Below, one piece after another: positions 1-7,324 of a stretch of 35,434 nt of DNA. The notes below the pieces were generated by a model. The model did no database searches and was not told the origin of the DNA. It saw only the letters and a program-made list of their open reading frames with translations. The stretch's first letter is position 1; each line of letters opens with the position of its first letter. The position numbers and the translations under genes are program-made. The stretch lies in the IMG/VR virus record IMGVR_UViG_3300042485_000229, positions 1-35,434 of that record; one strand, given 5' to 3'. The stretch comes from a virus.

Positions 1-528
1 AAAATCAGTTCCAGCACCTATCACTGGCACTTTATTCATTTCATAATAAGTAACACCGCCTATTGTACCTTGATTAATACTTCCATTTAAATAATAAGAA
101 ACAGAACTTCCACCACCTCCAGATGTAGGAAAGTTAGCCAAAGTACCATCTCCTCTAATATATTGCGAAGCGACACCTGCTCCTGTTACTGATAGCGTTC
201 CATTAGCCGTTAAAGGGCTATTAGCGACACTAAAAGCACTTGGCATAGATAATCCTACCGAAGTCAATCCTGTGTCTGTATCAGTCCCATTTACCCATTG
301 AGTGCCATTGTACTTTAGAACTTGATTGTTTGTAGGTGAGGTTATAGTTACATCCCCTAATTGAGTTAAGGTGTAATCGCCTTCTTGAGCTACTACGTTA
401 CCGACTCTACCAAATACGGAATTTACCGCATTAGGAAAAGGATAAGCACCAGTCGGTGCTTGTATGTTTATAACCTCTTCGGTTACATTTATTTCTATGA
501 TCTCGTCCGTTACGTTTATTATTTCCAT
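1..528 (-). CDS. Tail fibre protein, N-terminal half (cut by window end)
   Basis: The reading frame starts with ATG at 528 and stays open for 176 codons to base 1, so the gene continues beyond the window edge. The N-terminus is an acidic beta-rich segment, followed by phrases typical of fibre and host-recognition proteins of Bacteroidota phages, such as GDYTLTQLGDV, QVLKYNGTQWVNG and YIRGDGTLANFPTSGGGG. The text just before the edge (YYEMNKVPVIGAGTDF) is naturally continued by the protein that enters at the right edge (RGSNGYIASFLTDANDP), so both pieces are very probably one gene of about 900 codons. It follows the 122-aa structural protein at 534-902 with only five bases between them. The role, distal fibre and receptor binding, is inferred from sequence style and context. 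Confidence 0.8.
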   Translation of the reverse strand, partial: MEIINVTDEIIEINVTEEVINIQAPTGAYPFPNAVNSVFGRVGNVVAQEGDYTLTQLGDVTITSPTNNQVLKYNGTQWVNGTDTDTGLTSVGLSMPSAFSVANSPLTANGTLSVTGAGVASQYIRGDGTLANFPTSGGGGSSVSYYLNGSINQGTIGGVTYYEMNKVPVIGAGTDF

Positions 529-533
529 TTTTT

Positions 534-902
534 TTACACTTTAGATATATCCTCTTGAACAATAAAATTACCCCAAAGATATGTTTTGACCTCGCCGCTA
601 GGGAATGTCACATTCATATCATAGACATAAGTGCCAGCAGCCACATCTACAATTTTGTTTAAAGTAATTTGATTGCGATTTATACCTCCAATGCTTATGC
701 TACTATTTGCAGTAGATAAGGTTAAAGCCACCACGCTACTTGTTGGCGTTGGTCTTACTTGTATTAAAATAGTGCAACCGCTCAAGTCAATAGGCGTAGT
801 GTCTGCTAGTAAAGCAAAGGTCTGCGCCCAGCTATCATTGCGCCAAATCTTTACATTGTATTGCGCCGGCCTTAAGTCAGCGCTTGTAGAATTACAACTC
901 AT
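534..902 (-). CDS. Small beta-rich structural protein upstream of fibre
   Basis: This 122-aa protein has an ATG start. It looks like a single immunoglobulin-like beta sandwich, with alternating hydrophobic strands and the phrase DTTPIDLSGCTILIQVR around residues 34-50. That phrase resembles the N-terminal attachment domain of baseplate/upper-fibre (BppU-like) proteins and related proteins that precede fibre genes in Bacteroidota phages. It lies directly upstream of the fibre gene and downstream of the 145-aa head-tail protein, in the same transcription unit. I infer that it is an adaptor anchoring the fibre to the tail. There is no catalytic motif, signal peptide or membrane segment. Confidence 0.6.
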   Translation of the reverse strand: MSCNSTSADLRPAQYNVKIWRNDSWAQTFALLADTTPIDLSGCTILIQVRPTPTSSVVALTLSTANSSISIGGINRNQITLNKIVDVAAGTYVYDMNVTFPSGEVKTYLWGNFIVQEDISKV

Positions 903-907
903 TTTTA

Positions 908-1345
908 TTATGGGTTTAATGGTATATCACAAGCATCGTAATCGGAATAAGTGATCATGTTAAAGCTTACCTCAACACCGCTCAAATAGTCCTCAAACTT
1001 ATCTAGTATTAAATTATATGTTATATTGTCATCAATCTGCCAGTTGTTTGCACCATTCCTTAACTTGCTAATAATGTCAGCGCATATTTGCAACTGATCG
1101 CTAGTTACATCTTGTTCAAATTCACCCTCAACTCCAGCCTTATCTAGAAACCATAAAGTGATATTATAGACTTGCTCACGGCCTACGTTAAGAGATCCGT
1201 TGTTAATTGCTAAGCAAGCAATAGGAAACACTGGCTGACTATCTGCGAATAGCCACTCTCTTGGCGTTGCATTCTTTATGCTTTTTATCATCGCATGCGT
1301 TGCCAGTATTGCTTTTAGTTCCGTTATTACTTGATTGTATGTCAT
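908..1345 (-). CDS. Probable tail completion / head-tail joining protein
   Basis: This 145-aa protein starts at an ATG preceded by the A-rich leader usual in this window. It has an alpha/beta composition with a helical N-terminus (about residues 3-25), the central phrase YNITLWFLDKAGVEGE (about 80-95) and a C-terminus ending in DYDACDIPLNP. That pattern recurs in short proteins placed between connector and fibre genes in Bacteroidota siphophages. Tail-terminator proteins of siphophages have a similar size and neighbourhood. The assignment rests on position between the 196-aa connector-like protein and the small beta protein, plus this general resemblance. No enzyme motif is visible. Confidence 0.5.
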   Translation of the reverse strand: MTYNQVITELKAILATHAMIKSIKNATPREWLFADSQPVFPIACLAINNGSLNVGREQVYNITLWFLDKAGVEGEFEQDVTSDQLQICADIISKLRNGANNWQIDDNITYNLILDKFEDYLSGVEVSFNMITYSDYDACDIPLNP

Positions 1346-1380
1346 TAAATTTCATTTTTACTCGCTCAACAAACTCGCGT

Positions 1381-1971
1381 TTATAACTGCGTATCTTCAT
1401 AAGGATTGTTAAAATTATAAGGCAAATCAAGATTGCTTACTTTGCGTGTAGTACCTCTTCTGCCTAAAAATATAGGAGATGTGTAAGCTTGTATCTGTGG
1501 TGCAATAGCATCAAAGCCGTTGCCATATTGTAAGTATTGCTCAAACATGGTGCTATTCTCTCTCAAATAGTCAATCAATCTTTGCTTGTAAAATTCACCA
1601 TTGCTCATGTACTTGCGCTCTAATAACTCAAGCTGGCCCTTAGATGGGTTGTTGCTCTCTTCTGCACCTTTCTGCAACACGCCTTTGCTAAAGAATTGAA
1701 AGCTAGTGCTGATCACCATCTCTCCAATTGTAAACCATAACAAAGTATCTGTGATGTAATTGTCAAGCAAGTTCTTTTCATTTTGACTTAAATTGCCAAT
1801 ATCAATACCCTCTTGCAAGCGGTTGTAAAGTCCAGATCCTAAAGCCGGCAATATAAACTTATCTTGAGCAAGCTTGATCACTGGCAAGATTTGCTTGCCA
1901 TCAATCGCATCACTTATAGCGGTGCGACTTTTGACAAGTGTTTCTGTTATAAAAAGTATGTTTAAACTCAT
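1381..1971 (-). CDS. Head-tail connector protein (DUF6712-like)
   Basis: This 196-aa, mostly helical protein begins MSLNILFITETLVKSRTAI. The N-terminal text with KLAQDKFILPALGSGLYNRL (about residues 33-52) matches the style of the DUF6712 phage proteins, which sit next to portal genes and are thought to be head-tail connectors of the gp6/gp15 type. It follows the portal gene by three bases in the same operon, the standard place for an adaptor that attaches to the portal ring. The C-terminal 40 residues are polar and rich in Asn, Arg and Pro, as expected for an extended arm. The family call comes from memory of the motif and was not confirmed by a search. Confidence 0.6.
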   Translation of the reverse strand: MSLNILFITETLVKSRTAISDAIDGKQILPVIKLAQDKFILPALGSGLYNRLQEGIDIGNLSQNEKNLLDNYITDTLLWFTIGEMVISTSFQFFSKGVLQKGAEESNNPSKGQLELLERKYMSNGEFYKQRLIDYLRENSTMFEQYLQYGNGFDAIAPQIQAYTSPIFLGRRGTTRKVSNLDLPYNFNNPYEDTQL

Positions 1972-1974
1972 TTT

Positions 1975-3951
1975 TTATTTTTTTCTAGTTACTATTTTAA
2001 CTTGCCATCTATGTCTGCAATATGGTCTATGGTTGCCATTTGGCTCTGTAAACCATCCGCCTCTACGATCCCAAACTGAATAACCTAAACGCTCACTAAT
2101 ATTCTCTATGTCGCTACGGCTCCAAAGTTTAGTCTTAGCCAGTTGCAACATTCTTGCGCAAAATGGTCTATTTTTACTATCCTCTGGCCCAGAGTAAGTA
2201 TATCTTAGCAACACCTCGGTCTTAGTTGTCTTGTCACCGCCCGGAATCTTGCTTAAAGGCTGAGTCAATTTTCTCACTACTGGTGTGTAATTAGGGGCTA
2301 AAATACTTATTTCCATTCCAGTCTGGACTAAGTACCCCTCAAGCTTTAGCGCCTCAAGCGCATTATCTATTTGCTCAACACTTTTATTTAATACCTTTGC
2401 CATCACCTCTGGTGTCACACGCTTGTCTTTGCTAATTAAATCTAAGACATTTGCTTTAAGTACATTGATTTCCTCATCTGCAAAAGCTTGATAACCTTTA
2501 GCGTCATGCGTTTCTACTACCTCAAAATCTTCTACATTATCACCACATGATGCAAACTCATTCAATAATAAGTCATCTTGCATAGATGCAAAAGCTTGCT
2601 CTGTTGACGGATCATCATCAATGCCTAAGAAAGTGTCAACATCTGCGTCTGTAAAGCCAAAGCCATTCTTTAACATTAACGCTGCTTGCGCTTTGTTGAT
2701 CTTACCAGATCCAAATTGACGCACAATGCGCATCACGTTTTGGTGCTGGCGTCCGCTTAAGTTAGTCAAAGTTGCGTTTGCTTGTACTGGTTGTGTAGTT
2801 ACACCACTAGCATCTGTTACAACCGAACTTTGCAATCCTAATTTCTCACGGATCTCATCTCTTGTCATGTTAGCTGACATAACTGCCTCGCTAAATTCAA
2901 AGCTTAACGGCTCAACTGGTACGATCTTAAACTCGCCCTCTATGCCGGCTAAATTCATTAATTTAGTAAATGTTTGCTCATGCTCTTGCTGGCGCTCATT
3001 TACATAAGTATTTTGGAATATCTGGTAAGCATCGCGGATCTCGCTTCTGCCACCTAATTGGCCCTCTGTCTTGATACCGAATAACATAGGACTTGTAACT
3101 TGATGACAAGAAAAAATCTCTTGCATGATTAAATTATTGACATTGGTAAAATCTTCTTTTGTTAAGCTTGTCTCACCTAAGTTTACAATGTCAACTGCAT
3201 TCTCTCTTGATGGGTTAAATGCAATCACCACACGATCGCCGTCATGGTTTGCAAACTTACGTTTTAAGTCTGTCTCAACTTCTTGCTGCTCCTCTTCTTG
3301 AGGTAGTCCGTTATTAAAGTTAATCAATTTAGTAGCTACAAAGTTGTGCTTTGCATTTCCTAAAATGTGTCTGCTTACTTGGATGTCACTCTCAATATAG
3401 TTCAAGCCTTGGAAATAACTCGGCAAAGGATATACATCGCTTTTAGGGTTGTATTGCTTTACAAAAAATATTTGTGGGCCACTAGGATCGTTTGGATTGA
3501 ATGCTGGGTACTCTCTTGCTTTTTCTTTAAAGTCGCTAGCAGTCCAGTCATTTTTAACATAGAATGTTTGCAAGTCTTTACTTGCTCTTACCTTTTGAAA
3601 TTCAATATGAAATACATCTTTGATCTTACCCAAAGCATTGTAAATGATTTGTAAGTAATAGCCACCTTGTAACTCATCATCTAAGATTGAGCGCTTCATG
3701 ATTTGATTCCAAGTCTCACCTTGAGAATTAGCTTTTTGCTCAACACCCTCAAAGCCTTTGCCAAATATATAATTGACTTTGCCTTTTACAATTGCTCCAT
3801 GCTTAGGTGACTCACCATACAACTCAATTAAGTAGTTTGGATAATTGTTTTTTGCACCAAACTCAACATAATTTTTGCCTTTTTTCTCTTCAAATCTAGG
3901 CTGCTGCGCTTGATCAAACTGAATGTTTATTAATTGATATTTATTGCTCAC
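1975..3951 (-). CDS. Portal protein with C-terminal MuF-like extension
   Basis: The portal forms the ring at the capsid vertex through which DNA enters and leaves. The first 400 or so residues are portal-like: KGKNYVEFGAKNNYPNYLIE near the start, then HGAIVKGKVNYIFGKG, then the helical region with SPMLFGIKTEGQLGGRSEIR. Residues of about 498-545 look like a small winged-helix segment. The last 90 or so residues carry RPFCARM, GYSVWDRRGGWF and PYCRHRW, the Cys/His/Trp pattern seen at the end of MuF-type minor head proteins. I prefer the GTG at 3951 (658 aa) because it overlaps the upstream gene by only 11 bases. An in-frame ATG at 4017 would add 22 residues and overlap by 77 bases. The fusion is discussed in the findings. 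Confidence 0.85.
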   Translation of the reverse strand: MSNKYQLINIQFDQAQQPRFEEKKGKNYVEFGAKNNYPNYLIELYGESPKHGAIVKGKVNYIFGKGFEGVEQKANSQGETWNQIMKRSILDDELQGGYYLQIIYNALGKIKDVFHIEFQKVRASKDLQTFYVKNDWTASDFKEKAREYPAFNPNDPSGPQIFFVKQYNPKSDVYPLPSYFQGLNYIESDIQVSRHILGNAKHNFVATKLINFNNGLPQEEEQQEVETDLKRKFANHDGDRVVIAFNPSRENAVDIVNLGETSLTKEDFTNVNNLIMQEIFSCHQVTSPMLFGIKTEGQLGGRSEIRDAYQIFQNTYVNERQQEHEQTFTKLMNLAGIEGEFKIVPVEPLSFEFSEAVMSANMTRDEIREKLGLQSSVVTDASGVTTQPVQANATLTNLSGRQHQNVMRIVRQFGSGKINKAQAALMLKNGFGFTDADVDTFLGIDDDPSTEQAFASMQDDLLLNEFASCGDNVEDFEVVETHDAKGYQAFADEEINVLKANVLDLISKDKRVTPEVMAKVLNKSVEQIDNALEALKLEGYLVQTGMEISILAPNYTPVVRKLTQPLSKIPGGDKTTKTEVLLRYTYSGPEDSKNRPFCARMLQLAKTKLWSRSDIENISERLGYSVWDRRGGWFTEPNGNHRPYCRHRWQVKIVTRKK

Positions 3952-4315
3952 TTGTATAAGTTTTAAATTCGTTATCTTGCTCGTTGTACTCTGGTTGAGG
4001 ACAATCGGTTTCGTCATGTAAATACATAAATCCCTCTTCTACTATCGCACCGCTCAAACTCTCTTTAGTGTTAGTTGCGCTTGCTTGCTCTCTTATCTTA
4101 TACCTCCAAGTGCCACTCTCTTTGCAATCAAATACAGACTTTAAAACAAGTACCTTCTGGTATCTTGCATCTGTGCTTATGTTTGTTCCTACAAATGTAA
4201 CACAATTATCTGTCGCACTTGTGAAAATAAACAAGTATTTCGGGTTGGAAATTGTTGCCAATTCTAAGCCGGTGAATATTAAATTATTGTCAATGCCTTT
4301 GTATATATGCAACAT
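3941..4315 (-). CDS. Virion structural protein between tail tube and portal genes
   Basis: This 124-aa protein starts MLHIYKGIDNNLIFTG. An ATG ten codons earlier (4345) exists but lies inside the preceding terminator hairpin, so 4315 is the likelier start. The sequence is beta-rich, with a tandem-strand pattern and a phrase near residues 88-110 (GTWRYKIREQASATNTKESL), followed by a polar acidic tail. Proteins starting with M-hIYKG..N and having this fold pattern recur beside portal and tail tube genes of Bacteroidota phages. Their exact role is not known to me; a neck or tail-accessory subunit is a reasonable inference. Its 3' end overlaps the portal start. Confidence 0.55.
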   Translation of the reverse strand: MLHIYKGIDNNLIFTGLELATISNPKYLFIFTSATDNCVTFVGTNISTDARYQKVLVLKSVFDCKESGTWRYKIREQASATNTKESLSGAIVEEGFMYLHDETDCPQPEYNEQDNEFKTYTSEQ

Positions 4316-4320
4316 GTTAT

Positions 4321-4361
4321 TAAAATTAAAATGCCCTACCCACACAAAGTAGGTAGGGCAT
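4321..4361 (-). terminator. Intrinsic terminator after tail tube gene
   Basis: A perfect 10-bp inverted repeat, ATGCCCTACC at 4331-4340 and GGTAGGGCAT at 4352-4361, encloses an 11-base loop. Read leftward, the hairpin is followed by TTTTAATTTTA. It lies 24 bases beyond the stop codon of the tail tube gene and before the start of the next gene, so it would end or reduce transcription after the tail tube gene. Confidence 0.8.
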
Positions 4362-4384
4362 AATTAAGTACTACTATGGTAAAA

Positions 4385-4903
4385 TTACCCAGCAGTCTCA
4401 AGAGCCAATCCTACTGCATTGGACACTTGTAAAAAATCATCTTTTTCAACACCAGTCAATGTGATGTTGTAGCCGTTACGATCGCCGGCAGCAGTACCAG
4501 ATCCACTTTCAGTAGATGCTAAGTAAAGGCCATTTGCTTGTCCGTACATTCTATAAACTCCATCCATATCTAAAGTAACTGCAACTAGCTTATTTTTAGC
4601 TAATGTTCTCACAATGTTTGCAGTTGTAGAGTCTCTCTTGTTTAAAGGGAATACTACTTGATGGGTATAGAATACTGATCCATTCTCTTCGGATGCAGTT
4701 GCATTTGAACTTGTATTTGCGGTTGCTCTTGGCACCTCAAACTTGTAAAAACGTTTTCCAGCTACTTTAGTAATGCCGGTAACTAAACCGCTTACTTCCG
4801 TAACGCCAGAAATATTGCCGAACTCGGCTAAAAATACGGCTTGTAAGCCTCCGATATTTTCGCGGCAGTCGATTACGAAACCGCTAGTGATTGCGCATGG
4901 CAT
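4385..4903 (-). CDS. Major tail tube protein
   Basis: This 172-aa protein begins MPCAITSGFVIDCRENIGG, an opening I associate with tail tube proteins of Bacteroidota siphophages. The rest is beta-rich with Gly/Ser/Ala loops and a repeated hydrophobic alternation, in keeping with the beta-sandwich tube fold. There is no signal peptide or membrane segment. It is isolated between two intrinsic terminators and follows the capsid gene, an arrangement that suits a protein needed in hundreds of copies. The start ATG lies in an A/T-rich leader. The assignment is by resemblance and context; a minor capsid or decoration protein is the main alternative. Confidence 0.7.
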   Translation of the reverse strand: MPCAITSGFVIDCRENIGGLQAVFLAEFGNISGVTEVSGLVTGITKVAGKRFYKFEVPRATANTSSNATASEENGSVFYTHQVVFPLNKRDSTTANIVRTLAKNKLVAVTLDMDGVYRMYGQANGLYLASTESGSGTAAGDRNGYNITLTGVEKDDFLQVSNAVGLALETAG

Positions 4904-4916
4904 AGTAAAAAAGTTT

Positions 4917-4948
4917 AAAAAAAAGGCGGCGTTTATTGCACCGCCTTT
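4917..4948 (-). terminator. Intrinsic terminator after capsid gene
   Basis: An 8-bp perfect stem (AAAGGCGG at 4922-4929 and CCGCCTTT at 4941-4948 on the plus strand) has an 11-base loop. Read leftward, the stem runs into eight consecutive T residues. It sits 19 bases after the capsid stop codon and ahead of the tail tube gene, and is one of the clearest terminators in the window. Confidence 0.88.
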
Positions 4949-4966
4949 CTTTGGTTATTTATTTAA

Positions 4967-5926
4967 TTAGATTGCTGACTTAAACTTAACACATAAAGTT
5001 GTGTAAGCTACGTTCACACCTAATTTGAAAGCTACTCTGTAACGAACTTCATTGTTATCTTTAGAGTACCAGATCATGTAGTTTTCCTCTTCTGCTTCTA
5101 AGTCAAACGCCATTGCGATGTTAGACAAAGTTGTTGCGTAGATGTCACCAGTACCATTTAAACCATTAACCGCTACTAATTCAACATTTGTACCCGGGAT
5201 AATAAAAGTTTGATTTGCATCACCATCTACTTTGTAGTTGTAAAGGTTTAATGCTTGATAAGCTAAAACTGCTAATCTGTAAACATCATTACCTACCATC
5301 ACTTTTAAATCTTCTGCATCAATGATTTCAACTGGGATAGCTTTGTAAACTGCATTCAATACGCTTACTACGTTAGCAGCAGTGATTGTTGCAATAGGGC
5401 CACCAGATACATAACCAGATACGTTTGCGTCAACTGGAGAACCAGCATCGATCAACTTAATAAGGCCATCAAATGGAGAAAGATTCGGGTTGCTACTAGC
5501 AGTATTTCCTTGCCAGATTCCAACTTCTAATTGCTTAGCGATCATCTTATTCTTTTGCTCTGTGAACTTAGTTTGAAACTCTGCCCATCCGAAATCTTCA
5601 TAAGTAGATCCAGCTTTTAAAGCTTCTTGAGAGAAATAAGCTTCAAAATCTTTAGGACAGATTGTCTCTTCGATTTTGATCTTACCAACTACTACCTCAG
5701 CTTGAGACAAAGTAGTTGTACCACTTGGATTCCATCCGCAAGAATCTGTTTGGAAATTTGCGTTTGTAGCCAATTTAGGTACTTTAACGCTTGATTTTGT
5801 TTTAGGTAATAAGATACCACCAGCCTTGATGTAAGACTGAGTCTTTGCAGAGAAAACTGCTTCTGTTAACAATGGAGCAATCTCTTGTTTAGTGTATGCT
5901 GCAATGCTTGAAAATGCTAATGCCAT
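4967..5926 (-). CDS. Major capsid protein
   Basis: This 319-aa protein starts MALAFSSIAAYTKQEIAPLL, a helical N-arm, followed by a beta-rich E-loop-like segment and long alpha/beta parts. Phrases such as SSVKVPKLATNANFQ, KIKIEETICPKDFEAYFSQ and LKVMVGNDVYRLAVLAYQAL match the HK97-fold capsid proteins of Bacteroidota phages. Size is right for this fold without a fused scaffold. It lies directly after the prohead protease and a scaffold-like gene, the classical order protease, scaffold, capsid. An intrinsic terminator follows. The assignment is strong by context and good by sequence style. Confidence 0.85.
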   Translation of the reverse strand: MALAFSSIAAYTKQEIAPLLTEAVFSAKTQSYIKAGGILLPKTKSSVKVPKLATNANFQTDSCGWNPSGTTTLSQAEVVVGKIKIEETICPKDFEAYFSQEALKAGSTYEDFGWAEFQTKFTEQKNKMIAKQLEVGIWQGNTASSNPNLSPFDGLIKLIDAGSPVDANVSGYVSGGPIATITAANVVSVLNAVYKAIPVEIIDAEDLKVMVGNDVYRLAVLAYQALNLYNYKVDGDANQTFIIPGTNVELVAVNGLNGTGDIYATTLSNIAMAFDLEAEEENYMIWYSKDNNEVRYRVAFKLGVNVAYTTLCVKFKSAI

Positions 5927-5942
5927 TTTATTTAATTTTTAG

Positions 5943-6527
5943 TTATGAACAAATTGATTTTGAAAATTTATCAAACTCTGCTTTAGCATCTGTTTTAGCT
6001 TCTGCAAAGTTGTTGCTTGTTTTAACACCAGCGTCAGGTGCTGACTGAGGCGCTTCAACCAACATCTTGCTGATCTGCATTAAGCCTTCAATCACTTTGT
6101 TTGCTTGGCCTAATTTAGCCTCATATTGTGCAAACTTGTTTTCGTATGCGCTGAATTTTTCATTCGTTGCAGATTCAAAAGCAGCAAATTTTGCGCTCAT
6201 ATCTTCAACTTCTGGTACTTCAACTTCTACTGATACCTCGTCTTGTTTCTTTGGTTTGATTTCCATGATCGCTCCATTATCGCCTAAAACGATAACATCA
6301 CCGCTTTCAAGTTCATGCTCACCTACTGGTGCTGGTACTCCAGCAATTGTTACAATGCCACCAACTGCTAACTCAGTAACTTCAACAATAGTGCCGTCTT
6401 TCAACTTAGCTTCCATCATCTTAACTTCTGCTTTAGGCTCGCCGCTTGGCATTGGCATATCTTCATTGTTCACTAATTCAGCGAAAAACAAAGATACTTT
6501 CTCTAGAATGTTTTGTGCGTCTTTCAT
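5943..6527 (-). CDS. Probable capsid scaffolding protein
   Basis: This 194-aa acidic protein has two parts. Residues of about 35-95 form a small Gly/Val-rich beta region with DGTIVEVTELAVGG and SGDVIVLGDNGAIMEI. Residues of about 108-150 are a predicted coiled coil (MSAKFAAFESATNEKFSAYE onward), followed by an Ala/Lys-rich tail. Coiled-coil proteins of this size between prohead protease and capsid genes usually act as internal scaffold and are removed by the protease. The beta region could also be a decoration-like or lipoyl-like domain. The function is inferred from position and architecture. Confidence 0.6.
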   Translation of the reverse strand: MKDAQNILEKVSLFFAELVNNEDMPMPSGEPKAEVKMMEAKLKDGTIVEVTELAVGGIVTIAGVPAPVGEHELESGDVIVLGDNGAIMEIKPKKQDEVSVEVEVPEVEDMSAKFAAFESATNEKFSAYENKFAQYEAKLGQANKVIEGLMQISKMLVEAPQSAPDAGVKTSNNFAEAKTDAKAEFDKFSKSICS

Positions 6528-6539
6528 ACTTTATATATA

Positions 6540-7289
6540 TTATTTAATTGATAAAGGTACTTTTAATAACTCCGCCAACTCTGCAAGCTTTTGCTCTGCA
6601 TAGGTTGGCTCCTTTTTTTCTATTGGATATTCAAAAAATCCCTCAACTGAAAATCCTTTTACTTTGCCTTGTTTTATAAGCTGCCATGCTTGTTCATTCT
6701 CAACATAAAAGCTACCAAACCAACTGCCATCTTTTGCATCTTCAAATCCTTTCATTGGTTGTATGCCACGCTCTTTGTCAACTATAAATGATTCAAACAT
6801 AATTAAACCATCCAAAGTCATTGACTTGTCATGCATCAAATTAACTTTGTCTTGATACCCTTTTTTGCTAAACTTGATCGCAATATCTTTAATTGTGTCT
6901 GCTGGGAATGTCACAAAATGCTCGCCAAACTTTTTATTGTTGCGATATATTGGCTTATCTGCTAGCATGATCGGGCCAGATATGATATGCTTATCTTCAT
7001 CTTGGATTGCAAAATTTAACTTTGGCTTATCATTTGCAAAGTGTTGATCCCAGATTGAATTGCAAATTGCAACTGCTTGCTCACTATCTTTACCTTCATT
7101 GATCACATAGCTAATACATCTAGGCAAAAACTCATCTTGTCTTTCGCCTTTACTTGGATCAATAAAATCTTGACTAAAAGCTACAAAGTCACGCTGAATT
7201 GCTGGCTTATCTACAAGAGCAATAAATGATACCTCAGCATCATCTTGTAGATCCTCTTGTATTCTTAATTCGTATATAGGTAAGTTCAT
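6540..7289 (-). CDS. Prohead protease with XkdF-like N-terminus
   Basis: This is a 249-aa maturation protease for the procapsid. The N-terminus carries AEVSFIALVDKPAIQRDF, the signature of XkdF-like phage proteins. The segment at 53-84 (EFLPRCISYVINEGKD and onward) is a helical insertion also seen in relatives. The likely catalytic region follows: H153 in VNLMHDKS and S214 in GKVKGFSVEGFF, preceded by GSWFGSFYVENEQAW, which fits the herpesvirus-type assembly protease fold. It precedes scaffold and capsid genes as expected. Catalytic residue assignment is by pattern, not by alignment. Confidence 0.82.
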   Translation of the reverse strand: MNLPIYELRIQEDLQDDAEVSFIALVDKPAIQRDFVAFSQDFIDPSKGERQDEFLPRCISYVINEGKDSEQAVAICNSIWDQHFANDKPKLNFAIQDEDKHIISGPIMLADKPIYRNNKKFGEHFVTFPADTIKDIAIKFSKKGYQDKVNLMHDKSMTLDGLIMFESFIVDKERGIQPMKGFEDAKDGSWFGSFYVENEQAWQLIKQGKVKGFSVEGFFEYPIEKKEPTYAEQKLAELAELLKVPLSIK

Positions 7290-7324
7290 ACTTAATAAAT
7301 ATTTTTAATGCCGTTTAGGTACTT

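Noticed and set aside
1239-1430. A 63-codon minus-strand frame overlapping the 145-aa and 196-aa genes
   Set aside because: More than half lies inside two better supported genes in other frames, and the product shows no motif. A shadow frame is more likely.
6067-6603. A 178-codon plus-strand frame opposite the scaffold-like gene
   Set aside because: It is antisense to a well-supported gene and its Ser/Ala/Thr-rich text is what the reverse reading of an acidic coding region gives.
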